Below are positions 8,823 to 18,518 of a DNA stretch of 64,000 bases, one piece after another. Position 1 is the first letter of the stretch, and each line of letters begins with the position of its first letter. Location of the stretch: contig FPJT01000004.1 in assembly GCA_900119535.1 (NCBI GenBank), positions 62,001 through 126,000 on the forward strand, read 5' to 3'. Under the pieces are notes generated by a model. It saw nothing but the letters and a program-made list of their open reading frames with translations. It was not told where the DNA came from and searched no databases. Source of the stretch: Ruminococcus sp. XPD3002 (GTDB lineage Bacteria; Bacillota; Clostridia; Oscillospirales; Ruminococcaceae). Position numbers and translations under genes: made by a program.

Positions 8823-9983
8823 TTACCAAACCTTATAATCGCCGTTGCCGATCTTGTAAGAAGTTCCGGGTACATAGAGTTCCTTAGGCTCGTGTCCCTC
8901 ATCGTGAGCCTTCTTTACTTCTCTGAAAGCAACACTGTTGAATACGATCCTCTGAACGTCCTCCTGCGGAGGTCTTGTTGAGAGATACTCTATGAGCACC
9001 TGCTGTAAGTAGAAGTAAGAACGAAGCTGAGTCTTCTTGAACTCGATCTGTGAATCATCCTCGAGGAGGAAGAGGCTGTCGCCCTCCTGATAACCGAGAG
9101 TCATCTTAGCGAGTATCTCAGGGATGAATATTCTTATCTCGGCAGCAAGGTTCTTGTCGCCTGTCATATCCTCAAGAGTCTTAGCCATATCGTTGTAGTC
9201 CTCACGGCTGTTGATCTTTACCATCTTCTCGATAGCAGTCTTTGCAGCGTTAACTACAGTTTCCTTTGTGAATGGGCACTTGTCGTCCTCACGCTGTACG
9301 AAGATAGCGTACTGCTTCTCGCACATGAAAGTCTCGCTTGCATCCCATGTATCCATATAAGGCTTGAAATAGCGTCCGAGCTCGCTGCACACAGAACCGT
9401 TGACACGGATCTCAGCAGTTTCCTTATCCTTATACTTAGCAAGGTAGATCCTTACCCAGTAATACTTCTTTGAACCGAGGTACTTAGGGATCTCAGCCTT
9501 GATGTAGTTGATGAGCATTGTGGGAGTCTTGTTTTCTTCAACGCCGATCCTGACGATAGACTGTGCATACATATCGAAATCATAGTGCTGCATGAGGTAG
9601 TTGATGGAAACGTGAAGGCCGTTCTTCTTCTGATCAGCCTGCTCCAGCGGATGCCAGAGGCCGCCCATGAACATCTGTACAGCTATATTTACAGCTTCCT
9701 GAGGAGTCTTGCCCTGAGAGTCGATAGGCTCGATGATAGGCTCATCGAAAGCATCGTTTCTTACGATGAAGATGACCTGGATAATTGAAACTCCGTCCTT
9801 TTCCTCGTTTCTGCCGACATTTACATCGATAGTATAGCCGCCTCTCGGCATGATGATACATCCGTCATAGAGGTGACCGTTGAGTTTTGAGTTCAGTTCT
9901 TCAAGAGTTGCTGTCTTGACATCGAACTCCTTCTTTTCTTCCTTGTTTTCATTTGCCTGATTTTTTTTCTTGAATAATGCCAC
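8823..9983 (-). CDS. conserved hypothetical protein, about 386 aa
   Basis: This is a soluble, acidic protein with a short Lys/Glu-rich start and no signal peptide or membrane segment. I do not recognise a family. It has a mixed alpha/beta pattern, with segments such as VSIIQVIFIVRND, WHPLEQ and a long helical C-terminal half. The likely start is the GTG of MALFKKK, about ten bases after GGAG; an ATG three codons upstream is only one base from that site. It lies 21 bases after prmA on the same strand and is probably cotranscribed with it. Confidence 0.7.
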   Translation of the reverse strand: MALFKKKNQANENKEEKKEFDVKTATLEELNSKLNGHLYDGCIIMPRGGYTIDVNVGRNEEKDGVSIIQVIFIVRNDAFDEPIIEPIDSQGKTPQEAVNIAVQMFMGGLWHPLEQADQKKNGLHVSINYLMQHYDFDMYAQSIVRIGVEENKTPTMLINYIKAEIPKYLGSKKYYWVRIYLAKYKDKETAEIRVNGSVCSELGRYFKPYMDTWDASETFMCEKQYAIFVQREDDKCPFTKETVVNAAKTAIEKMVKINSREDYNDMAKTLEDMTGDKNLAAEIRIFIPEILAKMTLGYQEGDSLFLLEDDSQIEFKKTQLRSYFYLQQVLIEYLSTRPPQEDVQRIVFNSVAFREVKKAHDEGHEPKELYVPGTSYKIGNGDYKVW

Positions 9984-10004
9984 TTTGATCATTCTCCTTA
10001 TTGA

Positions 10005-10973
10005 TTATTTAGTGAACTTAGCCGCTGCCCAGCCGTCTTTTACATTGACGTCAAGTCGGGTGAAGCCTGTATTCTCCAGTGCCGAAAGAACCTCTTCCAT
10101 TCGTTCCTCGATAATTCCCGAAACGATGAGAAAGCCGCCCTTCTTGAGGTAGCGGAGGAAGTATTCCTTCATTGCGATCAGAACATCTGCAACTATATTA
10201 GCTGTAATGATGTCATAATCGTCGTCTATTTTATCGGCAAGAGCCTTATCATCAAGGATATTGCCGAAATAAACCGTGTATTTATCCTGCGGGATGTTGT
10301 TTTTCTCCGCATTTTCCGCAGCAGTTGCTGCTGCATTCTGTTCTATGTCCACAGCCACAGCCGAATCTGCGCCGAGAAGCAGTGCACCGATAGAGAGTAT
10401 ACCGCTTCCGCAGCCGAGATCAAGGAGCTTATCGCCGCCCTTTATGCAATCCTCAAGCAGTTCAAGGCAGAGCCTTGTGGTGTGGTGCTGACCTGTACCG
10501 AAGCTTGACGCAGGGTCTATCTCCAGTATAGTTCGATTTTCGCCGTTGTCGGAATAATCTTCCCAGGAGGGCTTGATAACAAGCTTTTTGCCGACTTTCA
10601 GCGGTTTGAAATACTGTTTCCAGTTATTTGCCCAGTCCTCTTCACGGATGCTTGAAAGCTCAGCTTCAAGTCTTCCGTAGGCACCTTCGCTGTCTGCCGA
10701 CTTCATCTCAGCCAGCATAGACCTGATAGACGCCAGCATATCAACTCCCTGACTGTTATCGGGGAGGTATACGGTGATGCAGGTCTCACAGCTTGAAAGT
10801 CCCATAAGGTCCTCGTCTATGTAATCCCACTGACCGTTTTTGTTTTCGAGGAACTCGTTGAAGTCATCGGCATCTTTGATAGCAAATCCCTTTATGCCTA
10901 TGTCCATAAGCTTTGAACAGATAAGCTCGATGCCTTCGGTAGTAGTATAAATATCAACTTCTGTCCATTCCAT
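10005..10973 (-). CDS. prmA: ribosomal protein L11 methyltransferase
   Basis: This 322-residue enzyme trimethylates lysines and the N-terminus of ribosomal protein L11 using SAM. Visible motifs are WANNWKQYFKPLKVGKKLVI, the PrmA signature DPASSFGTGQHHTTRLCLE, the SAM loop LLDLGCGSGILSIGALLLGA, and ITANIVADVL. The N-terminal ferredoxin-like substrate domain is of normal length. AAAGGAG precedes the ATG. In many genomes prmA neighbours dnaJ or rsmE, but here it lies between a secreted peptidase and an unknown gene. Confidence 0.93.
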   Translation of the reverse strand: MEWTEVDIYTTTEGIELICSKLMDIGIKGFAIKDADDFNEFLENKNGQWDYIDEDLMGLSSCETCITVYLPDNSQGVDMLASIRSMLAEMKSADSEGAYGRLEAELSSIREEDWANNWKQYFKPLKVGKKLVIKPSWEDYSDNGENRTILEIDPASSFGTGQHHTTRLCLELLEDCIKGGDKLLDLGCGSGILSIGALLLGADSAVAVDIEQNAAATAAENAEKNNIPQDKYTVYFGNILDDKALADKIDDDYDIITANIVADVLIAMKEYFLRYLKKGGFLIVSGIIEERMEEVLSALENTGFTRLDVNVKDGWAAAKFTK

Positions 10974-10986
10974 TGCGGAACTCCTT

Positions 10987-12438
10987 TCATTCTGTTTCTT
11001 TGCAGATAAGCCCTATCATTGCAGTAATATCTGAGGAGTCCGTCTTACCGTCTCCGTTTACATCAGCCAGCGCAGCTTCCTTTTCACAGAATGCCGAAAC
11101 GCCTTCGGGCTTTTCTTTATTGCTCATAATGAAGCGTACAAGCAGGTCGAGGTCGATATTGTCGATAACTCCGTTTCTGCTGATATCACCTGCTTCATAC
11201 TCATCATCGTAGTAATCATAAATATAGCTCATATTGTCGAGGTCCACCCACAGATAGCGGTCGCCCGAAAGGAACTTGCCGTAGTTGCGATATCTTGCAA
11301 CTATCTTCACAACGTCTCCTCGGTCCATTACGGCAGCTGTCTCACCGTCATCAAGTGGAGAAGTCATGACCTTTCCGTCGCCGTAGCCTGCATAGTAATA
11401 CTCCTCAGGCTCTATGGGAGTACCCGTTACCTCGCCCGTTATCTTCACGTCAAAAGTAGTCGTAGTATAGACGTAGGAATTGACGTAAGCTTCAAGTATT
11501 ATCTGATACGTACCGGGTTCATCGAATGAGGACTCTCCGGGAACGTAAGGCTTGTTCATATCCGAGAACGGGTAGTAATACTCGGTATAGACAGCGAAGC
11601 TTTTGGACTTGCCGTTCATAGGCTCGGGACTCAGTTTGCTCTCGCCCTTGTATCTGTCAACAACAGTTACCGAAGCAACACCGTCCGAGATATCTATAGG
11701 CTGATCCTTCTCGAATGAAAGTGTGGAAGGAAGCTTATCGATATTTACCGTAACAGAAGGCTCGTAGACTACAGGTGGTGTAAAGCCTGAAACATCGGGC
11801 TTTATTTTGCTTTTTACAAGTATATAGTCGAAATCGTTGGTATCTGTTCTTGTGATATTGCCGTAATAGCCGAACATATCCGTATTGTCAGTAGCGGGAT
11901 CTATCATATAGACCTTATCACCTACTATTCCCTCCACCATTACCCAGTGGTGAGTATTAACGTTTACCAGCGGCCAGTAGCCCTCCATCATGAAGGACTT
12001 AAGCATATTGAGCTTTATATTCTTATCTGTAGTTCCCCAGTAGTAGGAATACTTCTCGGGAGCCCATACAACGCTCATTTCGGGGATGACCTGAGAGATC
12101 TTTGCCCAGCTTGAGATACCGCCCCAGCGGTTGAAAGCGTCCGCTTTTTTCAGCTGATTTGCGAAAACTCCGGGATTGAAGGATTCCTCGTTCCTGAGGC
12201 CTGTATGTACAGCGAGCATCGCAAGGGAAGTTACAAGGCATCCGCTTCCGCCGAGGCTTGCATACGACTCGGTGCCGAGCATTATACCGCTCCAGCGGCT
12301 GTCCATCTGTCTCCAGGAACGATAGCTCTCCGCAGCCTTTGAGTTAAGCGGACAAGCAAAGCTGCTTAACAGAAGTGTAAGTATCAACACCAGTGCGGTA
12401 ACAGCACCCAGCGGTTTTCCGACTTTTGAACGTTCCAT
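10987..12438 (-). CDS. secreted C39-like cysteine peptidase with C-terminal type I dockerin
   Basis: This protein has 483 residues from the ATG preceded by GGAGGTCATAAT. It has a signal peptide (about 1-36), then a C39_2-like papain-fold domain with catalytic Cys67 in GGSGCLVTSLAML and a His in NTHHWVMVEG. A beta-sandwich region with SH3-like character (GDVVKIVARYRNYGKFLSG) follows. Residues about 418-483 are a dockerin with two Ca-binding F-hand loops, DISRNGVIDNIDLDLL and DVNGDGKTDSSDITAM. The dockerin would dock it on a cohesin-bearing scaffold. It follows the transglutaminase gene by 19 bases and ends an operon begun by MoxR. Confidence 0.85.
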   Translation of the reverse strand: MERSKVGKPLGAVTALVLILTLLLSSFACPLNSKAAESYRSWRQMDSRWSGIMLGTESYASLGGSGCLVTSLAMLAVHTGLRNEESFNPGVFANQLKKADAFNRWGGISSWAKISQVIPEMSVVWAPEKYSYYWGTTDKNIKLNMLKSFMMEGYWPLVNVNTHHWVMVEGIVGDKVYMIDPATDNTDMFGYYGNITRTDTNDFDYILVKSKIKPDVSGFTPPVVYEPSVTVNIDKLPSTLSFEKDQPIDISDGVASVTVVDRYKGESKLSPEPMNGKSKSFAVYTEYYYPFSDMNKPYVPGESSFDEPGTYQIILEAYVNSYVYTTTTFDVKITGEVTGTPIEPEEYYYAGYGDGKVMTSPLDDGETAAVMDRGDVVKIVARYRNYGKFLSGDRYLWVDLDNMSYIYDYYDDEYEAGDISRNGVIDNIDLDLLVRFIMSNKEKPEGVSAFCEKEAALADVNGDGKTDSSDITAMIGLICKETE

Positions 12439-12457
12439 ATTATGACCTCCATGATCA

Positions 12458-14761
12458 TCAGGCTTTTTTACGCCGATTTTTTCTTGCTTCCTTATAGGCT
12501 TCATAGACTTTCACATATACGTCTATGGCAGTCTGCTTTTCGTTTTCGTCAAGCTCTGCGCCGCCGTAAACTGCCTTGTCGAACAGATCGGCAGCGGTAT
12601 TCATATCCGCACCCGAATAACTCTGAACGTACTCCGACGCCTCATGAGTGGTTTTCTTTCCGTTGAGACCGTGCAGCTTATAGATACGCTTGATAATGCC
12701 CCTGACTGTATCATTGGGCGAACGCTTCCTGCAAATCATCAGGAAAAGCTTGTGAATAAGTGCAGGTGAAACAAGTATGAAAAGAAGTGCGATGACCGCA
12801 GCTATAAGGAGTATGATACCTGCCTTTGAAAGCAGACTTGTAGTGGATTCTCTCTCTACAACTTCCAGCTGATCGGTCATAGTAGGTTCAAAATCCATCC
12901 AGCCGAAGCCGCGTATATACAGCTCAGGGAATCCGTGTGCATCCTTGAGCCATACGGTATAATCCACGTTCCATGATTCGTCTCCTTCAAATGCCTCCTG
13001 TACTGAGTAACCCTCGCAGTATCTTGCAGGGATTCCTGCCGCACGGGCAAGGAGAGTCATGGCAGTGGCGTACTCATAGCAAACGCCTGTTTTTGAATCG
13101 AAAATGAAGTTCTCTACATTTTCGCCCATTTTTTTGCGGTATTCAAGGTCATAGACGTAGTTATTCTCGTAGAAATAATACTCCAGCGCCTTTGCCTTTT
13201 CGTAATCTGTTTCAAGTCCCTGAGTTATGGACTGTGCAAGCTCGTAAATTCTCTTGCTGTCACCGTAATCGAGAAGTTCATCCTGATATTTTTCATAATT
13301 CTTATCAGAAAATGCAACTTCCTTTGCAAGTCGGTCAAGATAATCCTTTGCCTCGTCGCTCTGAGTTTCACGGTATCTGAGGAACGCATCGCTCTCATAG
13401 AAAGCTTCGGCATCGCTTACGATATCTGCATAGTCATCCTCCGAAAAACGTGCAGCAGCCTTTGCATTGTAGTCATAGGTGAAGAACACATCGGGGATAT
13501 AGTTGAATGTATACGTCTCGTTGTCCTTGTAGAATTCAAACTCCATGTAAACAAGTCCTGAATCAAGACAGGTCATTTTCTCGTCTGTACTGGAATCGGT
13601 ATAGCTCTGTACAGATTGCGGCATAGGAGCTATCTTTCCGCCTCTCATTACCGTATATATCTTAGCTTCACGCTCTTTTGTGAGGGTGAGCTCCGAATAA
13701 TCAAGATCTTCAAGACCATATTTCTGAGCAAATCCGCTGTCAAGCTTTGCAGCAAGGAGCAGTGCCTCTGTCATATGACCGTTTCCGTATATATTTATGG
13801 GGAACTCCTGATTCTTCGCATATATCGATTTATCAAGCATGGAAGCCCGCCAGCTGTCATTTTCATAGTCATATTTAGAAAAAGTGGTGGTCTTAAGGTG
13901 CATGGGATCCTTCGACCTGACATAATATACGGGAAGGTTGCTGCTGTTGTTCCTGAACTGATTACCGCCTGCGGTATCACGGAACGCATTCAGCATGGCA
14001 TTTAGTCGGTCGGTAAATGCATCCGCACTTACGAGTGTTTCGAGTGCGGTTCTGTCCGCCTCTATTTTCGGCTTAGGAGTAAGAGTAGCGAAAAGTGCGA
14101 AAAGTACGGCATAGACCGTGACCGATTTCCAGACCTCTTTATGATCGACAGTGATCTTTTTGTCTGTCGAACATATCTGTCTCGAATATATCATAAGGAG
14201 TATATATCCAACTGAAAGAATCATTATATACCCTATCGGCATTTTAACATATTCCTTACCGTATATAGCAAAGGGGATAAGGAATATAAGGAAATTCATC
14301 AGTATCCTGTATCGGACGCGGTTGAAATAGTATATTACCGAAAGCATGAAGATACAGAATAGTATGAACATCGCAACGGTATACCATTTGTTATAGTCCA
14401 CCGAGTCCTGCGGAGACATGAACCACAGTCCCCATGAGATAGGATAGCCGTCACGTCCCTTTGACATAGCCTTATCAGCAGCCGCACCAAAAAGGATATA
14501 GGTGATAATAAGCAGAAGTCCGCCTATGAGCTTGTGTTTCTTGACAAAGTCAAACAATCTGAACACTGCCCAGCCGATGATGAATGTCAGGATCCCGTAT
14601 CCGATCTCTATCTTGTCACGGATGCTGGTTATCTCCTCGCTGTTATCACGATAGTGATACATGATAGACATCACAACTGCCACAGTATAAAGCAGAACAG
14701 GATCAAACACCGTTTTCTCAATGACATCTTTCCATGAGATTTTATTTTTAGTAATCGTCAT
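12458..14761 (-). CDS. transglutaminase-like membrane protein (TgpA-like)
   Basis: This 767-residue protein starts with about six transmembrane segments (about 15-225). A large extracellular domain follows with a transglutaminase-like core: GVCYEYATAMTLLARAAGIPARYCEGY (Cys, near 565), then DAHGFPELYI (His) and GWMDFEPT. Another membrane helix (about 645-670) and a cytoplasmic DUF4129-like tail complete it. The family sits with MoxR ATPase and DUF58 proteins, exactly as here. It probably acts as a peptidase or crosslinker on surface proteins; the substrate is unknown. It overlaps the end of the DUF58 gene closely. Confidence 0.88.
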   Translation of the reverse strand: MTITKNKISWKDVIEKTVFDPVLLYTVAVVMSIMYHYRDNSEEITSIRDKIEIGYGILTFIIGWAVFRLFDFVKKHKLIGGLLLIITYILFGAAADKAMSKGRDGYPISWGLWFMSPQDSVDYNKWYTVAMFILFCIFMLSVIYYFNRVRYRILMNFLIFLIPFAIYGKEYVKMPIGYIMILSVGYILLMIYSRQICSTDKKITVDHKEVWKSVTVYAVLFALFATLTPKPKIEADRTALETLVSADAFTDRLNAMLNAFRDTAGGNQFRNNSSNLPVYYVRSKDPMHLKTTTFSKYDYENDSWRASMLDKSIYAKNQEFPINIYGNGHMTEALLLAAKLDSGFAQKYGLEDLDYSELTLTKEREAKIYTVMRGGKIAPMPQSVQSYTDSSTDEKMTCLDSGLVYMEFEFYKDNETYTFNYIPDVFFTYDYNAKAAARFSEDDYADIVSDAEAFYESDAFLRYRETQSDEAKDYLDRLAKEVAFSDKNYEKYQDELLDYGDSKRIYELAQSITQGLETDYEKAKALEYYFYENNYVYDLEYRKKMGENVENFIFDSKTGVCYEYATAMTLLARAAGIPARYCEGYSVQEAFEGDESWNVDYTVWLKDAHGFPELYIRGFGWMDFEPTMTDQLEVVERESTTSLLSKAGIILLIAAVIALLFILVSPALIHKLFLMICRKRSPNDTVRGIIKRIYKLHGLNGKKTTHEASEYVQSYSGADMNTAADLFDKAVYGGAELDENEKQTAIDVYVKVYEAYKEARKNRRKKA

Positions 14762-14764
14762 ATC

Positions 14765-15922
14765 TTATACCATTTTAAAGTTATTATCCCCGTCGAGGAA
14801 CCACAACGGCAGATTAGTAGGATTCTCGGATTCGGCTGATACGCCGAGAAGACTTATCCTGTCGGGATCCTCGGTCATATTTGTATCGAAAAGACCGTTT
14901 CCGAAATCCGTAGATGCAATTATACATGCACAGGCGCTGTCGCCTACCTTATCAAGCTCGATGTGCCTGTCGGTCACGACCTTCTGAGCAAGGACCTTAA
15001 GCAGGAACTGTGAAGGCGAATCGATACTGTCGGCGCTTTCCACGACTGTCTCGGAATTCTGTCCGACATAGGCGAAGCCGCAGGCTATTCCCTGTTCTAT
15101 CATAAGCTGAAGAAGTCCGAATACGGACTGTATGAGTTTCTCCTCATTTGCTACAGCTTCTGCCGCAGGAGTCTTGCTGCTGCGATAGATATCAAGTACT
15201 ATCAAAGGCTGAACAGAGGCAACAGCCTCGTCGAGCCTTACCATAAGCTTCTGTTTTTTTGTGGAGAGCTTCCAGTTGACGCGCTTCAGCGGATCACCCT
15301 GAACATACTCGCGGTGCTCGTATCCGGGTGCTGTGTTCGCCGAGAACATCATGGAAGTATCGTTTTCTTCCTCTTCGTCGCTTGTAACGACAACATCAGC
15401 TATATTTCTGAACAGCTGAGAAGATGATTTTAGCTCGGGTATCTCGGGGATAACTCCTACGCTTACAGGTTCGGGAAGAGGAGCAGCTATCCTCAGACGC
15501 ATAAAGCCGAGAAATCCGCTTACGAAAGCGTCTGTTATGCTTATCTCGCCGTTTCCGCCTGTAAGAGCGTCCACTTCATAGGTGAATTCTTCCGCTTCCT
15601 TTGAACCCGAAGAAAGACGATATATCATATTCTCCTGAGAGAATACCTCAGAAGCCTTTGTATGTATCTCAATGATGCTCAGCGGAAGTCTTCCGTTTTT
15701 TTCAACTCTGACAGTAACGCTGAGCTTGCTTCCCTTCTTCACATATCCGTCGCAGTCGATGCTGACCTTGACCTTTTTCCGCGAATAAAGCATGAATATC
15801 AGCGATATAAGCGGTGCGAAGACCAGAAAAGCTATAAGTATAACGCCCATTTCGCCGTCCACAAAGAGAGTGAATATCACCATAAGGAAGGCTACCACGA
15901 GCACAGCAAAAATACTTTTCAT
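14765..15922 (-). CDS. DUF58 domain-containing membrane protein
   Basis: This 385-residue protein has two N-terminal transmembrane helices (about 3-50). A beta-rich region leads into the DUF58 core with REYVQGDPLKRVNWKLS and the K-QKLMVRLDE segment. The C-terminal half resembles a von Willebrand A-type fold. DUF58 proteins are standard partners of MoxR ATPases and are thought to help assemble or activate protein complexes. It starts within bases of the MoxR stop (AGGATGATATG) and precedes the transglutaminase, so the three form one operon. Confidence 0.88.
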   Translation of the reverse strand: MKSIFAVLVVAFLMVIFTLFVDGEMGVILIAFLVFAPLISLIFMLYSRKKVKVSIDCDGYVKKGSKLSVTVRVEKNGRLPLSIIEIHTKASEVFSQENMIYRLSSGSKEAEEFTYEVDALTGGNGEISITDAFVSGFLGFMRLRIAAPLPEPVSVGVIPEIPELKSSSQLFRNIADVVVTSDEEEENDTSMMFSANTAPGYEHREYVQGDPLKRVNWKLSTKKQKLMVRLDEAVASVQPLIVLDIYRSSKTPAAEAVANEEKLIQSVFGLLQLMIEQGIACGFAYVGQNSETVVESADSIDSPSQFLLKVLAQKVVTDRHIELDKVGDSACACIIASTDFGNGLFDTNMTEDPDRISLLGVSAESENPTNLPLWFLDGDNNFKMV

Positions 15923-15923
15923 A

Positions 15924-16862
15924 TCATCCTACCACTGAGGGAACAGCGCATGATGCAAGCACATGCTTTACATACTCCTCAGGTGTACCGAACTGACTCT
16001 TGCCCTGCGGCGAGAGGATAATACGGTGAGAAAGCACTGATACAGCAGTATTCTTTACATCATCGGGAGTTACATATTCTCTCTCATTGATATAAGCGAA
16101 AGCCTTTGCAGCCTTATACAGTGCGATACTTCCGCGGGGACTGATACCGAGAGTAGTATTTCTGTCTCCTCGTGTGGAATCCACTATATTGACCACATAC
16201 TGCTTTACCTCATCCGATACTCTTACCCTGCGTACTTCCTCCTGCATTGCGACAACGTCATCAACATGCATAACGGGCTCCTGTATATTTCTTATGGGAT
16301 TGTGGAGCTCAGTGCGTTCGAGTATCTTTATTTCTTCCTCCACTGAAGGATAGCCCATTGACAGCTTCATGAAGAAACGGTCCATCTGAGCCTCGGGAAG
16401 GTGGAAAGTACCGTAGGTTTCAACAGGATTCTGCGTAGCCATAACAAGGAAGGGCTTAGGGAGCTGATGAGTAGTACCGTCGAGAGATATCTGACGTTCT
16501 TCCATAGCTTCAAGGAGCGCCGACTGTACCTTCGGCGAAGCACGGTTTATCTCGTCCGCAAGGAGGAAATTGCATATTACAGCTCCTTCACGGTATATGA
16601 AATCTCCCGATTTTGAATCGAGCATAGTGAAACCGACTATATCGGAAGGCATTACATCAGGTGTAAGCTGTATACGGTTGAATTTACCGCCTATGGAACG
16701 TGAAAGAGCGGTAATGAGCTGAGTTTTTCCCACACCCGGAACGTCCTCAAGCAGTACATGACCTTCACAGAGAAGAGCGGCTATAAGTCTGAGGATAGTG
16801 TCGTCCTTACCGACGATGACCTGTCCTATAGACTCTGCAAGTTTGCTGATCCTGTTATTCAT
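15924..16862 (-). CDS. MoxR family AAA+ ATPase
   Basis: This 312-residue protein has a Walker A EDVPGVGKTQL, Walker B FLLADEINRA, the SPKVQSALLEAMEERQ helix, sensor 1 VMATQNP and an arginine-finger region SPRGSIALYKAAKA. MoxR ATPases act as chaperones that insert cofactors or mature partner proteins. The partners here are the DUF58 and transglutaminase proteins encoded immediately downstream. It is the first gene of that operon, with a good promoter about 85 bases upstream. Confidence 0.93.
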   Translation of the reverse strand: MNNRISKLAESIGQVIVGKDDTILRLIAALLCEGHVLLEDVPGVGKTQLITALSRSIGGKFNRIQLTPDVMPSDIVGFTMLDSKSGDFIYREGAVICNFLLADEINRASPKVQSALLEAMEERQISLDGTTHQLPKPFLVMATQNPVETYGTFHLPEAQMDRFFMKLSMGYPSVEEEIKILERTELHNPIRNIQEPVMHVDDVVAMQEEVRRVRVSDEVKQYVVNIVDSTRGDRNTTLGISPRGSIALYKAAKAFAYINEREYVTPDDVKNTAVSVLSHRIILSPQGKSQFGTPEEYVKHVLASCAVPSVVG

Positions 16863-16944
16863 TAGCGAATACCTCGTAATTTCAGTGATTTAAACGGTAA
16901 ATGCTTCACAAAAAATTGCGGGTCACATTTATCCATTTAATCAT

Positions 16945-16973
16945 ATTATACCACATCCGACAAATTACTGCAA
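16945..16973 (-). promoter_or_regulatory. sigma-A type promoter for the MoxR operon
   Basis: Leftward TTGCAG (16968-16973), a 17-bp spacer, then TATAAT (16945-16950). Confidence 0.75.
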
Positions 16974-16993
16974 GGGTCATATATATAAATTAT

Positions 16994-17034
16994 GCGCCTG
17001 TACTTTTGTAAGTTTCGCACAAAAATACAGACGC
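16994..17034 (-). terminator. long terminator hairpin after the paralogous membrane protein pair
   Basis: A continuous 16-bp stem (16994-17009 with 17019-17034, two G-U pairs on the leftward strand) lies 20 bases past the stop codon. The following sequence is only moderately T-rich. Confidence 0.7.
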
Positions 17035-17053
17035 AAAATTGTTTAAAAGTGAA

Positions 17054-17716
17054 TCAATACTCCGATATTTTCCTGTTTTTCAGCCATTTTACAAATCTGA
17101 TAACAAACAGGATGATACCGATAAGAGCTATTGCAGCCGAAATAAAGAACACTGCAAGCTGTTCCTTGCCTATTTCGCCCTCCACTATCATAAGAGGTGC
17201 AAATTCAGTCTCATCAGCGCCCACATATACAAGATCCTCGATAGTATCATCGTATATGGGCTTATAGTCCTTATGTGAAGGCTGATCCCAGAGCTTGCCC
17301 TTGAAAGGGATATCACCCTCGGGGAAATCGCCCTTCTCGATATCGTCATTTGTCAGATACTCATACCACTCGTCGGCAAGAGCGTTGAGCTTTGATATCA
17401 TTTCCTCATCTGTAGTGGAGAAAACAGCATAAGCCTTTCCGCCGGTATAGGTAACGATGTAATAGGGAGTCTCGCTTGTTGAGGTTGTAACTCCAAATCT
17501 CTTCTCGGACGTTTCAAGAGTTGCAAAAGGTCCGTAAACGAAATCGATATCGCCCTCTATAAGTGCCTTGTCAGTAAGGTCGGCAACTTCAGCAGTATTA
17601 AAATCTATGGTCTTGCCGCTGAAATACATCCTTACATCCGTAAAAGCTACACAAGCTAAAAGGAAGCAGCCTATCGTAAGTATCAGGTGAAGCTTGAAAA
17701 AGCCGTTTAATTTCAT
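17054..17716 (-). CDS. two-pass membrane protein, paralogue of the upstream gene
   Basis: This 220-residue protein has a transmembrane helix at each end (about 8-28 and 188-208) and an extracellular middle domain. It shares an ordered pattern with the next gene upstream: N-terminal helix, then (V/A)-(R/I)-W/M-YFSGK-IDxN, a beta segment ending YY(I/L)VT, an E-RI-A-FD/K-NALADE helix and a C-terminal helix with a basic tail. I do not recognise the family with certainty. GGAGGG precedes the ATG. It is cotranscribed with its paralogue and closed by a 16-bp hairpin terminator. Confidence 0.7.
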   Translation of the reverse strand: MKLNGFFKLHLILTIGCFLLACVAFTDVRMYFSGKTIDFNTAEVADLTDKALIEGDIDFVYGPFATLETSEKRFGVTTSTSETPYYIVTYTGGKAYAVFSTTDEEMISKLNALADEWYEYLTNDDIEKGDFPEGDIPFKGKLWDQPSHKDYKPIYDDTIEDLVYVGADETEFAPLMIVEGEIGKEQLAVFFISAAIALIGIILFVIRFVKWLKNRKISEY

Positions 17717-17734
17717 AAAATACCCTCCGAAAAA

Positions 17735-18463
17735 TCAGTACAGGACATGTTTTTGTTTTTCTTTTTTTCTCTCTGAAATATTTTTGACCGCCTGAACGAT
17801 CATACCGATCAGGCTTATAAGCACAAGTGCAGCGCCGCCAAGAGCAAGCACAGCATCCTTCTTATCGGAAGTTTCATCGGAAATAATGTATTCCGTCATA
17901 AGATCACTGCTCACGCCTGCATTTTCCAGCCATGTATCACGTGCTTTAATATAGTCGCTGTCGGTACGCTGTGCCATCAGTTTTCCGTCTATTTTTATCG
18001 AAACCGAAGGAACAGCCGAACTGTAACTGCCGCTGACGAGCTTTGAAATGTATCTTTCCGTTTTTTCGGATGCCTTATCAAAGGCTTCGATGCGTTCCTT
18101 ATCGCTGACACGGACGAGCGTATAGAAGCCGCCGTCAAAAAGTCCGTACTCAGCCGAGGATATAGCCTTTGCCCAGTCCTCGCGCATCAGGTTTGTAACA
18201 AGATAATAGTTGACCTTGCGCTTGACAGGTATAACGCCATACTCGCGGAAGGTCTCCTCAGACTTCATGACCGACTGTACAGCGAAAACTTCTCCCACTA
18301 TACCCGAAGGAGCATTATACTGCATACGCTTCGAGTCATTGAGATCTATCTTTTTTCCGCTGAACCATATATACGCATCGCTTGCGCCGAAAAAGATGCA
18401 CACCGCACCTATCAGCAAAACAAGGAACATACGGAAAACTGCTCTTCCCGAACTGCCTTTCAT
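17735..18463 (-). CDS. two-pass membrane protein, paralogue of the downstream gene
   Basis: This 242-residue protein has transmembrane helices near 10-30 and 205-225 and an extracellular domain between them. It shares WFSGKKIDLN and NYYLVTN with its downstream neighbour, so the two arose by tandem duplication. It starts with a strong CGGAGG site 18 bases after the tsf terminator. The sequence shows nothing catalytic. Likely roles are sensing or scaffolding at the membrane, but that is a guess. Confidence 0.7.
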   Translation of the reverse strand: MKGSSGRAVFRMFLVLLIGAVCIFFGASDAYIWFSGKKIDLNDSKRMQYNAPSGIVGEVFAVQSVMKSEETFREYGVIPVKRKVNYYLVTNLMREDWAKAISSAEYGLFDGGFYTLVRVSDKERIEAFDKASEKTERYISKLVSGSYSSAVPSVSIKIDGKLMAQRTDSDYIKARDTWLENAGVSSDLMTEYIISDETSDKKDAVLALGGAALVLISLIGMIVQAVKNISERKKEKQKHVLY

Positions 18464-18487
18464 ACAAAACCTCCGAAAAAAGAAAAA

Positions 18488-18511
18488 CGGCTGCAGGAAA
18501 TTCTGCAGCCG
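18488..18511 (-). terminator. intrinsic terminator of tsf
   Basis: CGGCTGCAG (18488-18496) pairs with 18503-18511 and is followed on the leftward strand by TTTTTC. Confidence 0.92.
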
Positions 18512-18518
18512 CGATTGA

